NCBI GenBank assembly: GCA_900314855.1
Contig: OMWZ01000010.1
Location: 1-64,000 of the forward strand
DNA: 64,000 nucleotides
Source: an uncultured Selenomonadales bacterium
GTDB lineage: Bacteria > Bacillota > Negativicutes > Acidaminococcales > Acidaminococcaceae
Direction: 5' to 3'
In this document: piece by piece, positions 16,295 to 26,374 of the stretch
Layout of the letters: every line of letters begins with the position of its first letter
Numbering within the stretch: position 1 is the first letter of the stretch
Translations under genes and position numbers: made by a program
The notes under the pieces: model-generated
Database searches by the model: none
Told to the model about the DNA's origin: nothing
The model's input: the letters and a program-made list of their open reading frames with translations, nothing else

Positions 16295-19200
16295 TTACAG
16301 TATCCACCGGGGAAGTTCCTTCTCCAGCCACGGGACGGGATCGACGTCGAGTCCCGACATACGGTATTCGAAGTACGGTTCCTGCCCCTCGTTGTTGAGC
16401 CGCATGCGCCCGCGGGCCGCCCGGATCCGCTGGACCAGATAGTCCGTGTTGAAACGGGCCTTGGGAAAGAAGGTGAGCCGGAGGACGCTGCCGCGCGCGC
16501 TGGCCCGGCGGATGCCAAGGCGTCGGCACAAAGCCCGTACCTGGGCCAGATGCCACAGTTCCTCCACTTCTTCCGGCGGCGTGCCGAAGCGGTCGATGAT
16601 CTCCTCCATGAGATTGTCCGCCTCACCCCAGGCCAAGTCGGCAAAGCGGCGGTACAATTCGAGTTTGTACTTGGGATTGCTGATGTACGAATCGGGGATA
16701 TAGGCATTGCGCGGGATCTCCAGGATCGGGTCGGGCCGTGTTTCCCCGGCCGCCTCCCCGTCCTTGAGACGGCGGATGGTCTGGTCGAGCATGTCGCAGT
16801 AGGCCGCGAAGCCGATGCCGGCGATATAACCGTGCTGCTGCGGCCCCAGCAGATTGCCGGCGCCGCGGATTTCCAGGTCGCGCATGGCAATTTTGAAGCC
16901 CGCGCCCAGTTCCGTAAAGTCGCGGATGGCCTGGAGTCGTTTGGCCGCCACTTCGCTCAGGACCTTATCCTTTTTGTAGACAAAGTAGGCATAGGCCAGG
17001 CGCGACGACCGACCGACCCGTCCCCGCATCTGATACAGCTGGGAGAGGCCGAAGTTTTCCGCCCCCTCAACAATAATCGTATTGGCCATGGGCACGTCGA
17101 GGCCGTTTTCGATAATGGTCGTGCTCAGGAGAACATCGCAGCGGCCTTCGTAGAAGTCCATCATGGCATCTTCCAGGGCCTCTTCGCTCATGCGTCCGTG
17201 ACCCATGCGGGTTTTGATACCCGGCACAAGGCGGCGCAGGCGCGCAGCAATGGAGGCCAGGCCGGAAATGCGATTGTGCACGTAATAGATGCGGCCGCCG
17301 CGGCGCAGTTCCCGTTCCAGGGCCTCCTTGATCATGCCGTCGCTGTATTCGGCCACATACGTTTCCACAGGCAGGCGGTCTTCCGGCGGCGATTCAATAA
17401 CGCTCATATCCCGCGTGTTGACGAGGGCCATGTGGAGCGTCCGCGGAATCGGCGTGGCGGACAGGGCCAGGACATCGATGCCCTGCTTCCACTGCTTGAT
17501 CTTTTCCTTTTGGGCCACGCCAAAGCGCTGTTCCTCGTCGATAATGAGGAGTCCCAGGTCCTGGAAGACCACGTCTCCCTGTAAAATCCGATGGGTACCG
17601 ATGAGAATGTCCACTTCTCCCGCTTCCAGCTTCCGCAGGACCTCCTGTGTCTGTTTGCCGGATACGAAGCGGCTCACCATGGCGACGCGCAGTCCGAAGG
17701 GTTCCAGCCGCTCGCGGAATGTGAGCAGATGCTGCTGGGCCAGGACCGTCGTCGGTACCAGGACCGCGACCTGCTTCCCGTCCATGACCGCCTTGAACGC
17801 AGCGCGCAGGGCCACTTCCGTCTTCCCGTAGCCAACATCCCCGCAGAGGAGCCGGTCCATGGGAACCGGTTTTTCCATGTCCGCCTTGATTTCCGCCACG
17901 GCCTTCCGCTGGTCCGGCGTTTCCTCGTAGGGGAATTTTTCCTCGAATTCCCGCTGGAAGGACGTATCCGGCCCAAACGCGTGGCCTGCCGTAATCTTCC
18001 GTTTCGCGTAAAGGCGCAGCAGTTCCTCCGCCAGGGCCGTAATGGCCGTCGAGGCCTTGGTCTTCATGCGCCGCCACTCGGCACCGCCCATCTTGGAGAG
18101 CTTCGGCGTCACGCCTTCGGCACCGACGTATTTGTGCAGGAGACCGACCTGGTCGACCGGCACGTACAGGCGATCCTTCCCTGCGTACTGCAACAGCAGG
18201 TAGTCGCGGTGCAGGCCGTCCACCTCCACCGTTTCCACCCCGATGTAGCGTCCGATGCCGTGGACGTCGTGGACGACGTAGTCGCCGCCTTTGATTTCCG
18301 TAAAGTACTGCAGCGGCGCCCCCTTGTGCTTCGATTGGAAACGACGGCGGCGCTGCAGGCCGTAAATATCATTTTCCGTCAGGAGCAGCCACGGCTCGTC
18401 CCAAAAGCGGAACCCGCCGAACAGTTCCCCGGCCCCGCAGTTCACCTTGTGGGGCGCCTCGTCTTCGTCGTTCAGGCAGACGGCCTCGATGCCGTGTTCC
18501 CGCAGGCTTTCGGCCACACTGCGGGCTTTGAGGACCGTGGACATCATCAGGTATGGACGAACGCCCTCGGACAGCAGGTTACCGAGATCTTCCACCAGGA
18601 GCGGCAGGCTGCGGTTGTACGACGCGGCCTTGCGCACCGGCACAGCAATCCGTTCGAACGAGGGGAAACGGCTTCCTTCCAAGGCCGACACGGTCAGGAC
18701 CTGCGCCTCCCCGGCCTGCTGTTCCAGTTCCTCCGCCGTCCACACGTCGGCGCGGAAGTCGGTAGCTTCCTTGTACAGACGTTCCACCGTATCTAGGAGC
18801 TGCGTCGGTTCGTCCAGGACAAACAGCGTGTCGTCGGTCCCGTATTCCCACAAAAAAGACTCCCAAACGTCGTCGTCCGCCTTGCGCAGCGGCAGGATGC
18901 GCAGAGAATCGACAGATCCCGTGGAACGTTTCGTCACCAAATCGAAAGGCCGCAGGTCGTCGATGGTGTCATCGTACCACTCGACGCGCACTGGCTGTCC
19001 GCTGTTCAGGGGAAAGATGTCCAGAATTTCGCCGCGCACGCTGAACTGACCGATGGCATCGACTTCGTCCGTCCGTTCGTAGCCACTGCCGACCAGCGCT
19101 TCCACCAGCGCGCCCTGGTCGCGGATTTCCCCGCGGCGCAGGTCCACGCTGCCCTTCCCCATGCCAGCGGGGCTCGGCAGGCGCTGCATCCACGCCTCGG

Positions 19201-19570
19201 CCGTCACGAAGACGACGCCCGCCTCGTCATGATGGATCAGGCGCAGGGCGGCGGCACGGCCGGCCTGGATTTCCAGGTTCCGCGTTTCCGCCTGCACCCG
19301 GGGCAGGTTCACGGGGTACAGTTCCTGCGCCGGCAGGTCCGGATACAGGAAAGACAGGGCCTGCCGGTACTCGCGGATAGCGTCACGGCCCGGTACGACG
19401 AGGACAAGGGTCCCCGCCGGGCACAGCAAAGAACGCAGCGCTGCCAGGAAGACGGCCTTGACGGTGCCATCCAGCCCCGACAGGGCCACGTTTTTATGGT
19501 TCCGATACAATTCGGCGGCCTGCTGCGTCTCCCGGACGGCAGCCACCAACTCAATGATACGATCTCTCAT
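16295..19570 (-). CDS. mfd: Transcription-repair coupling factor
   Basis: ATP-driven translocase that removes stalled RNA polymerase and recruits UvrA to damage. The 1091 residues are collinear with the family: UvrB-like N-terminal domains (about 1-330), the RNA polymerase-interacting Tudor-like domain (GDYVVHDVHGIGRYIGVETV, about 427-446), the helicase lobes with Walker A GDVGYGKTE (about 572-580), DEEQ box LLIIDEEQRFGV and the TRG motif, and the C-terminal domain. Slightly shorter than E. coli Mfd. It is the first gene of the mfd-flippase-mazG-divIC run, behind an unusual promoter-terminator pair at 19612-19670. Confidence 0.97.
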   Translation of the reverse strand: MRDRIIELVAAVRETQQAAELYRNHKNVALSGLDGTVKAVFLAALRSLLCPAGTLVLVVPGRDAIREYRQALSFLYPDLPAQELYPVNLPRVQAETRNLEIQAGRAAALRLIHHDEAGVVFVTAEAWMQRLPSPAGMGKGSVDLRRGEIRDQGALVEALVGSGYERTDEVDAIGQFSVRGEILDIFPLNSGQPVRVEWYDDTIDDLRPFDLVTKRSTGSVDSLRILPLRKADDDVWESFLWEYGTDDTLFVLDEPTQLLDTVERLYKEATDFRADVWTAEELEQQAGEAQVLTVSALEGSRFPSFERIAVPVRKAASYNRSLPLLVEDLGNLLSEGVRPYLMMSTVLKARSVAESLREHGIEAVCLNDEDEAPHKVNCGAGELFGGFRFWDEPWLLLTENDIYGLQRRRRFQSKHKGAPLQYFTEIKGGDYVVHDVHGIGRYIGVETVEVDGLHRDYLLLQYAGKDRLYVPVDQVGLLHKYVGAEGVTPKLSKMGGAEWRRMKTKASTAITALAEELLRLYAKRKITAGHAFGPDTSFQREFEEKFPYEETPDQRKAVAEIKADMEKPVPMDRLLCGDVGYGKTEVALRAAFKAVMDGKQVAVLVPTTVLAQQHLLTFRERLEPFGLRVAMVSRFVSGKQTQEVLRKLEAGEVDILIGTHRILQGDVVFQDLGLLIIDEEQRFGVAQKEKIKQWKQGIDVLALSATPIPRTLHMALVNTRDMSVIESPPEDRLPVETYVAEYSDGMIKEALERELRRGGRIYYVHNRISGLASIAARLRRLVPGIKTRMGHGRMSEEALEDAMMDFYEGRCDVLLSTTIIENGLDVPMANTIIVEGAENFGLSQLYQMRGRVGRSSRLAYAYFVYKKDKVLSEVAAKRLQAIRDFTELGAGFKIAMRDLEIRGAGNLLGPQQHGYIAGIGFAAYCDMLDQTIRRLKDGEAAGETRPDPILEIPRNAYIPDSYISNPKYKLELYRRFADLAWGEADNLMEEIIDRFGTPPEEVEELWHLAQVRALCRRLGIRRASARGSVLRLTFFPKARFNTDYLVQRIRAARGRMRLNNEGQEPYFEYRMSGLDVDPVPWLEKELPRWIL

Positions 19571-19611
19571 GGATTTCCTCTGATTTCTACTTCGCGGCAG
19601 ACAGAAACTAC

Positions 19612-19643
19612 AAAAAAGAGGTCAGGGCAGGACCATGACCTCT
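19612..19643 (-). terminator. Terminator hairpin in the mfd leader
   Basis: On the minus strand AGAGGTCA, an 11-base loop and TGACCTCT are followed by six T. It lies about 12 bases after a promoter -10 region's expected start site and 42 bases before mfd, so it can act as an attenuator of mfd or end a very short transcript. Confidence 0.75.
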
Positions 19644-19662
19644 TCTGTTGCCGGTTTGTTCC

Positions 19663-19671
19663 ATTATAGCA
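19663..19671 (-). promoter_or_regulatory. Extended -10 promoter upstream of mfd
   Basis: On the minus strand TGC precedes a consensus -10 TATAAT (19663-19668). No good -35 box is present at 16-18 bp, which an extended -10 can tolerate. It lies between glpX and mfd. Confidence 0.6.
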
Positions 19672-19763
19672 AAAAAAACGGAACCGGCATAGTGTTTTAT
19701 GATACTTTTACAACCCGTCAGGGCCGTCTTCCAGGACGGCCGCCCACAGCCGCTTACCGCCGC

Positions 19764-20726
19764 TTACAGCTTGACGGAGAAACGCTCCGTTCCTAGGCGA
19801 TGAACCGCGTCGACAAAGCGGACCGTGCCGGATTTATAACGCATGGATACCGTATGGGTCCGGACGCCGCCGCCAAAGAAACGCACCCCCTGCAGGAGCG
19901 GACTATCTGTAATGGCCGTGGCCGTGAACATGCAGTCGTCGCCTTTCACCATATCCTCGATGGTCAGGACCTGGTGGACATCCTTGATGCCCATCTGTTG
20001 GCACCGGCGCAGCTGATCTTCGCTTTCCGGGCAGAGACGGGCCTGCATATCGCCGCCCAGGCATTTCAGGGCCGCTGCCGCCAGCACGCCTTCGGGCGCG
20101 CCGCCCTTGCCGATGTACATGTGGACACCCGTGCCCTCGACAGCCGCGTTCACGATAGGATTCACGTCCCCGTCCGAAATAAGCTGGATACGGGCGCCGG
20201 CCCGACGGATCCGCTCAATCAGCTCGGCGTGGCGCGGCCGGTCCAGGCAGACCACCGTCACGTCGCCCACTTTCCGTTTCAAGGCTTCGGCCACCCGGGA
20301 CAGGTTTTCCTCGACCGGAGCGTTAATGTCGATACAGCCCTTGGCCCGGGGTCCGACGGCAATTTTTTCCATATACATGTCCGGCGCGTGGAGCAGGCAT
20401 CCCTTCGGGGCGATGGCAATCACGGCAATGGCGCCGCCCTGTCCCTTGGCGACAAGGTTGGTCCCTTCGACGGGATCGACGGCAATATCCACTTCATCCC
20501 CGCCGGCCCCGACCTTTTCCCCGATATACAGCATCGGGGCTTCGTCCAATTCGCCTTCGCCGATGACAACCGTCCCGTCGATGTGGACCGTGTCAAACAT
20601 GCGGCGCATGGCGTCGACAGCCAGCTCATCCGTGCCGTTCTTATCCCCGCGCCCGACGCTGCGGGCTGCGGCGACAGCCGCCTCTTCCGTGACCCGTACG
20701 AATTCCATGGAAAGTTCCCTTTTCAT
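19764..20726 (-). CDS. glpX: Fructose-1,6-bisphosphatase class II
   Basis: Hydrolyses fructose 1,6-bisphosphate in gluconeogenesis. The protein (320 residues) has the family's metal and phosphate motifs: GDKNGTDELAVDAMR, VVIGEGELDEAPMLYIGEKVG split over about 54-75, and the lithium-sensitive phosphatase motif DIAVDPVEGTN at about 80-90. Complete length. I chose ATG 20726, ten bases after AAAGGTGG; a TTG three codons upstream (20735) is too near that site. It has its own promoter and a leader with a 28-bp palindrome. A weak hairpin without a T run (19724-19742) lies after the stop. Confidence 0.94.
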   Translation of the reverse strand: MKRELSMEFVRVTEEAAVAAARSVGRGDKNGTDELAVDAMRRMFDTVHIDGTVVIGEGELDEAPMLYIGEKVGAGGDEVDIAVDPVEGTNLVAKGQGGAIAVIAIAPKGCLLHAPDMYMEKIAVGPRAKGCIDINAPVEENLSRVAEALKRKVGDVTVVCLDRPRHAELIERIRRAGARIQLISDGDVNPIVNAAVEGTGVHMYIGKGGAPEGVLAAAALKCLGGDMQARLCPESEDQLRRCQQMGIKDVHQVLTIEDMVKGDDCMFTATAITDSPLLQGVRFFGGGVRTHTVSMRYKSGTVRFVDAVHRLGTERFSVKL

Positions 20727-20768
20727 GCTTGCCAAACCACCTTTCTCTTTGCCGTATTTGCTTCCAAC

Positions 20769-20796
20769 CCGTTCCTTCCTGCGCAGGAAGGAACGG
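20769..20796. promoter_or_regulatory. 28-bp perfect palindrome in the glpX leader
   Basis: The left arm CCGTTCCTTCCTGC is followed at once by its exact reverse complement. It lies between the glpX promoter and start codon. As RNA it would form a stable hairpin without a terminator T run; as DNA it could bind a dimeric regulator. Confidence 0.6.
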
Positions 20797-20815
20797 AGTC
20801 CCTGATTTCCCTTTG

Positions 20816-20844
20816 ATTATCTCACTTTTCTGACATTTAAGCAA
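20816..20844 (-). promoter_or_regulatory. Promoter of glpX
   Basis: On the minus strand -35 TTGCTT (20839-20844) and -10 GATAAT (20816-20821) with a 17-bp spacer. The -35 box overlaps the ccdA stop codon. Confidence 0.65.
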
Positions 20845-21589
20845 CAAAGAATGGGGCGGACCGCGCCCCCAGCGCCGTCCAGGAAGAAAGGATCCCCAGG
20901 AGGCGCAGGGTCAGGCCCGAGAGCATCAAAAGTCCGAAGACCATCAGGAAAGCGCCGAGGGCTTTCTGGATTCCCGGAAGCCAGGGGTAAAGACGGCGCA
21001 GGCCGGGGCCGATCCGGTCCCAGAGCAGGACCGCCAGCAGGAAGGGTACGGCAAATCCTGCCGTATAGGCGGCGAGGAGGAGAACCCCTTCCGTCAGGGT
21101 CTGGCGGCTTCCGGCGTAGAGGAGGATCGCCGTAAGGATAGGCCCCGTACAGGGCGTCCACCCGAGCGTAAACGCCGCCCCCAGGGAAAAGGAGCCCAAC
21201 GCGCCCCGTTTCCCCTGCTGGAGGAAAGGCCGCCGTTCCCGCAGGAGGAAGGCAGGCGTCCAGATTCCCGAAAGAAAGGCCCCCAGGACCAGGAGCACGA
21301 TCCCGCCGGCCTTTTCCAGGGTTTTCCAGTGGGCGAGGGCAAATTGCCCGACAGCCGTCGCCGTGGCGCCCATGACGAGAAAGACCATGGCAAAGCCGGC
21401 CAGGAAGGCCAGGGTATTGCCCAGCAGGATCCGGCGCCGGCCAGTGTCCCCATCTCCCCGCGTCTCCTCGGCCCCGGCGGAAGAACCGGCCAACACGAGC
21501 AGGAAGGTAGGCAGCATGGGCAGGACACAAGGCGAGACAAAGGACGCCAGCCCGGCGAGAAAGGCCGCGCCGACGGAAACGGAGCCCAT
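20837..21589 (-). CDS. ccdA: CcdA-family thiol:disulfide transmembrane reductase
   Basis: Carries reducing equivalents from cytoplasmic thioredoxin across the membrane. A 250-residue protein with six membrane segments and the two family cysteine motifs, SPCVLPMLP in the first segment and GWTPCTGP in the fourth. Its partner is the TlpA-like lipoprotein just upstream, whose stop overlaps this start (TGATG). I chose ATG 21589; a GTG at 21592 is also possible. The pair reduces extracytoplasmic disulfides, for cytochrome maturation or for protein repair. Confidence 0.93.
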   Translation of the reverse strand: MGSVSVGAAFLAGLASFVSPCVLPMLPTFLLVLAGSSAGAEETRGDGDTGRRRILLGNTLAFLAGFAMVFLVMGATATAVGQFALAHWKTLEKAGGIVLLVLGAFLSGIWTPAFLLRERRPFLQQGKRGALGSFSLGAAFTLGWTPCTGPILTAILLYAGSRQTLTEGVLLLAAYTAGFAVPFLLAVLLWDRIGPGLRRLYPWLPGIQKALGAFLMVFGLLMLSGLTLRLLGILSSWTALGARSAPFFVA

Positions 21590-22122
21590 CACCGGGCTCC
21601 CTTCAAGGCGTCTTCCAGTTCACGGGCCGTCGTCATGCCTTCCCGGCGCAGGATGACTTCTCCCTTGCCGTTGAGGATAAGGGTTGTCGGGATGGCGCGG
21701 ACGCGATAGGCGTCGCTGACACTCCCGTCTTCATCAAGAAGGATCGGCATGGCGTATCCGTTCCTAGTCAGGAAGGCTTGTACCTCTTCCCGCTTTTCCT
21801 GCAGGTTGACGGCATAAAACCGAAGGTCCGAGGCGTGGCTGGCCGCGAACTCCTGGATTTCCGGCATTTCAGCGCGGCAGGGCGGACACCAGGTAGCCCA
21901 AAAGTTCAGCACGTACACACTACCGTCCCCGGGACGGACAGTCCGGGCAACCCCCTGGAGATCCGCTTTCGTGAACCCCTGGGCCTGGACAGTCGCCGTA
22001 GCGCCGCCGGCCTGCTGTGCCTGCCCGGGGGGCTGGGTCCCGGGTTCCGCGCCCTGGCCGCAGCCTGTCATCGCGAGAATAAATCCTAGAAGGAAGGTCA
22101 TCGTCCATTTTCTATATGTCAT
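21589..22122 (-). CDS. TlpA-family thioredoxin-like lipoprotein
   Basis: A 177-residue extracytoplasmic thiol-disulfide oxidoreductase. A lipoprotein signal ends at the lipobox LAMTGC with Cys21, followed by a Gln/Pro/Gly linker. The thioredoxin fold has the active site WCPPC (Cys79/Cys82) and the cis-proline segment RAIPTTLIL. I chose ATG 22122 because AAGGAG lies eight bases upstream and the signal then has normal length; the longer frame adds an 11-residue leader. Translationally coupled with ccdA, from which it receives electrons. Confidence 0.92.
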   Translation of the reverse strand: MTYRKWTMTFLLGFILAMTGCGQGAEPGTQPPGQAQQAGGATATVQAQGFTKADLQGVARTVRPGDGSVYVLNFWATWCPPCRAEMPEIQEFAASHASDLRFYAVNLQEKREEVQAFLTRNGYAMPILLDEDGSVSDAYRVRAIPTTLILNGKGEVILRREGMTTARELEDALKGAR

Positions 22123-22150
22123 CAAGAAAACTCCTTTGCCGGATGGCCTT

Positions 22151-22181
22151 AACAAAAGGACCGTGTGCGGGCACGGTCCTT
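22151..22181 (-). terminator. Terminator of pyrG
   Basis: On the minus strand AAGGACCGTG, a six-base loop and CACGGTCCTT are followed by TTGTT. It lies between pyrG and the TlpA gene. Confidence 0.85.
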
Positions 22182-22208
22182 GGTGTATTCGATCTGTACA
22201 GCTCCTTA

Positions 22209-23849
<1,641 letters not shown>

Positions 23850-23890
23850 TCACTCAATATGGTGCCGCGCACAATCCGTTTCCACATAGC

Positions 23891-23902
23891 TTGATATATC
23901 AA
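23891..23902. promoter_or_regulatory. 12-bp palindrome just downstream of the pyrG promoter
   Basis: TTGATATATCAA reads the same on both strands and begins six bases past the -10 box, covering or just following the expected start point. Operator candidate only. Confidence 0.4.
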
Positions 23903-23907
23903 CCCTA

Positions 23908-23935
23908 ATTATAAAGGAAATCTGGGGAAACTCAA
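23908..23935 (-). promoter_or_regulatory. Promoter of pyrG
   Basis: On the minus strand -35 TTGAGT (23930-23935) and consensus -10 TATAAT (23908-23913), 16-bp spacer. Confidence 0.75.
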
Positions 23936-23994
23936 TAGACAAGCGGGGACTTTTTCGTCCCCCCATCCCCTTTCCCTTGCCGAAGCTTGGCCGG

Positions 23995-25653
23995 TTACAT
24001 CTTGTCCGGCGCGGAGACGCCCAAAATCCCCAAGGCATGGCGGATGACGTGTCCGACCGCAAGGACCAGGGCCAAGCGGGCCTGCTGGAGGTCACTGTCC
24101 ACGCCGAGGATCCGGCACTGGTTGTAGGCCGTATGGAAGAGGCCCGCCAGGTCATACACATAGTGCGCCACCTGCTGGACAGCCCGTTCCCTGGCAGCCG
24201 TGGCGAGCAGTTCCGGATACTCGCCCAGTTTCTTGATCAAATCGACTTCGGCCGGATGGGTCAGAAGACGGTAATTTCCCTTCCCGGCCACGGCAATCCC
24301 TTCTTCTTCCACCTGGCGCAGGATGCTGCAGATGCGTGCGTGGGCGTACTGTACATAGAAGACAGGGTTGTCGTTGGATTTCTTCTTGGCCAGGTCCAGG
24401 TCGAAATCGAGCTGGCTGTCGATGGAACGCATGACAAAGAAGTAACGCGCCGCGTCGGTCCCGACTTCGTCGATGAGTTCGTTCAGCGTCACGGTCTGAC
24501 CCGTCCGCTTGGACAGCTTGATTTCCTGGTCACCCCGAACGAGGCGGACCATCTGCAGGACAAGGATTTCCAATTTTTCCGGCGCGAAGCCCATGCACTG
24601 CATGGCCGCTTTCATGCGGGCAATGTACCCGTGATGGTCGGCGCCCCACAGATTGATGACGCGGTCGAAGCCGCGCTGGAATTTATTCGTATGGTAGGCG
24701 ATATCGGCGGCAAAGTACGTAGGCACGCCGTTGTCGCGGATGATGACGCGGTCCTTGTCATCCCCAAAGGCCGTGGATTTCAGCCACAGGGCGCCGCCTT
24801 GTTCGTAGGCATAGCCGTGTTCCTGGAGAAACGCGGCCGCTTCCCTGATCTTGCCGGCTTCATGCAGGGTCTTTTCGCTGAACCACACATCGAAATGGAC
24901 ATTAAAGCGGGCCAGGTCCTCCTTCAGGGCCTCCAGTTTTTCCTTGTAGGCCAATTCCTTGAAGGTTTCCAGACGCCCTGCCTCGTCCATGGCAAGGAAC
25001 TTGTCCCCGTATTTCCGGGCAATCCGCTGCGCCGTTTCCACGATATCCTGGCCGTGGTAGCCGTCTTCGGGGAATTCGCAGGGCTGGCCCAAAAGTTCCA
25101 GGTAACGGGCATTGACGGACTTGGCCAGGTTATTCATCTGGTTGCCCGCGTCGTTGATATAGTACTCCCGTTCCACGTCGTAGCCGGCGGCCTTCAGCAA
25201 ATTCGCCAGGGCACTGCCCACGGCGGCGCCGCGGCCGTGTCCCACGTGCAGGGGGCCCGTCGGGTTGGCGCTGACGAATTCCAGCTGGATTTTTTCCTGG
25301 GACGCTTTCGGCAGGTTGCCATAGGTTTCCCCGGCTTCCACGATGTGGGAGAACATGTCGTACATCCAGTCCGGTTTCAGGTGGAAATTCAGGAATCCCG
25401 GACCGGCAATGTCCACTTTCTCCACATACGGGCAGGACAGATGTTCCTGGATATACGTTGCCAGGATCCGGGGGTTGCAGCGCAGCGTCCGGGCAGACTG
25501 CATCGCAAAATTACTCGCGAAATCACCGAATTCCTTCTTCGGCGGCACTTCGAGGAGCACTTCCGGCAACGCTCCTTCCCGGACGACGCCGTCCGCAATG
25601 GCTTGTTTTGCCGTCGCCACCATGGCGTCGGCCAGAATCGCTTTAATATCCAC
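23995..25653 (-). CDS. argS: Arginyl-tRNA synthetase
   Basis: Charges tRNA-Arg. The 552 residues have the N-terminal Add-1 domain, the class I HIGH signature as PLHVGHGRGA at about 124-133, the KMSKS-region variant IKLSKRTGQ, and the DALR anticodon-binding domain at the C-terminus. The reading frame is open for a further 159 codons upstream, but the real start is the GTG at 25653: AAGGAGG lies six bases before it and the family N-terminus begins there. The stop-to-start gap from the DUF1934 gene is about 10 bases, so the two are one unit. Confidence 0.96.
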   Translation of the reverse strand: MDIKAILADAMVATAKQAIADGVVREGALPEVLLEVPPKKEFGDFASNFAMQSARTLRCNPRILATYIQEHLSCPYVEKVDIAGPGFLNFHLKPDWMYDMFSHIVEAGETYGNLPKASQEKIQLEFVSANPTGPLHVGHGRGAAVGSALANLLKAAGYDVEREYYINDAGNQMNNLAKSVNARYLELLGQPCEFPEDGYHGQDIVETAQRIARKYGDKFLAMDEAGRLETFKELAYKEKLEALKEDLARFNVHFDVWFSEKTLHEAGKIREAAAFLQEHGYAYEQGGALWLKSTAFGDDKDRVIIRDNGVPTYFAADIAYHTNKFQRGFDRVINLWGADHHGYIARMKAAMQCMGFAPEKLEILVLQMVRLVRGDQEIKLSKRTGQTVTLNELIDEVGTDAARYFFVMRSIDSQLDFDLDLAKKKSNDNPVFYVQYAHARICSILRQVEEEGIAVAGKGNYRLLTHPAEVDLIKKLGEYPELLATAARERAVQQVAHYVYDLAGLFHTAYNQCRILGVDSDLQQARLALVLAVGHVIRHALGILGVSAPDKM

Positions 25654-25663
25654 GTTATCCTCC

Positions 25664-26101
25664 TTATTCCTTACGGTCGGCCGCGGCCCGCTCGGTCCGC
25701 GTGACTTCGATGGTGACGGCCAGGCTGCTCTCTTCCCCGCCCAGCACACTGTCATACTCCAGTTGGATGATCCAGGCCGCGCCCCTGCGCCGCACGGCCA
25801 GGCGTCGGGTCCGTACCCGCAGCGGCAGGGACAAATAGGGCGTCCGGTAGACAGTCTCCCAAGTCTGGTCCTGAACGAATTCCTGCCGCATGGCGTACGG
25901 TTCAGACCGCAGGATGGCCACAAAGGCCTCATTCCACTTAATCGTCGTCGCCGCCCCTTCCAGGCCCGACCCGGCTGGCTCTTTGTAGCGCGCGTAATAC
26001 GAGCCGTTCCGTTCAGCATAGGTCCCGACCGCCTCGACGGTCGTACGGCCTGCCGCTCCCATGCCGCGGACGGCGCTCCGGATCCGGATTCTCGCTTCCA
26101 T
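25664..26101 (-). CDS. DUF1934 beta-barrel protein
   Basis: A 145-residue protein of the DUF1934/YwiB family, small calycin-like beta-barrels of unknown function that lie next to argS in Bacillus and many other Firmicutes. Visible landmarks are the IRIRSAV opening, IKWNE in the middle and the C-terminal LEYDSVLGGEESSLAVTIEV. I chose ATG 26101, five bases after GGAG; the upstream extension is leader sequence with a hairpin. Probable role linked to arginine tRNA charging only by context. Confidence 0.85.
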   Translation of the reverse strand: MEARIRIRSAVRGMGAAGRTTVEAVGTYAERNGSYYARYKEPAGSGLEGAATTIKWNEAFVAILRSEPYAMRQEFVQDQTWETVYRTPYLSLPLRVRTRRLAVRRRGAAWIIQLEYDSVLGGEESSLAVTIEVTRTERAAADRKE

Positions 26102-26132
26102 ACACACTCCAAACCTTCCCATAAACACAACG

Positions 26133-26176
26133 AGAGCTGATCCTTTCTCCGGTGGGCACTGCAAAAGATCAGCTCT
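26133..26176 (-). promoter_or_regulatory. Stem-loop in the DUF1934-argS leader
   Basis: AGAGCTGATC (26167-26176 on the minus strand) pairs exactly with GATCAGCTCT (26133-26142), and the stem extends four more pairs inward with one G-U. The loop is about 16 bases, GCAGTGCCCACCGGAG. It lies between promoter and start codon. It has no T-box sequence and only a poor T run after it. Confidence 0.6.
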
Positions 26177-26198
26177 GACGCTCAAAATAACTCGATAT

Positions 26199-26227
26199 AT
26201 TATACTGCATCCTCAGCCCTTAGTCAA
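26199..26227 (-). promoter_or_regulatory. Promoter of DUF1934-argS
   Basis: On the minus strand -35 TTGACT (26222-26227) and consensus -10 TATAAT (26199-26204) with a 17-bp spacer. Confidence 0.85.
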
Positions 26228-26286
26228 CCGCCGTCTCACCGCCCCGTGGTCACGCGCGCGCTCCGACGCGTCTTCGGGGATACGCC

Positions 26287-26315
26287 TTGCCAAAATTCCC
26301 TTTTCCGTATATGAT
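26287..26315 (+). promoter_or_regulatory. Promoter of the PutP-like symporter
   Basis: -35 TTGCCA (26287-26292) and -10 TATGAT (26310-26315) with a 17-bp spacer, divergent from the argS promoter. Confidence 0.7.
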
Positions 26316-26374
26316 ACTTATATCTTTACCTATAAAATTCAGCCCGCCCTGCGCGGTGGAAAATGAGGCGGATT

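Noticed and set aside
23944-23964. Terminator of argS
   Set aside because: GGGGAC and GTCCCC arms form a hairpin, but no T run follows on the minus strand.
25654-26130. N-terminal extension of ArgS by 159 codons
   Set aside because: The extension overlaps the DUF1934 gene; a GTG with AAGGAGG at 25653 gives a normal ArgS.
26102-26198. T-box riboswitch upstream of argS
   Set aside because: The T-box core (TGGNACCGCG) and specifier-loop structure are not found; only a simple stem-loop is present.
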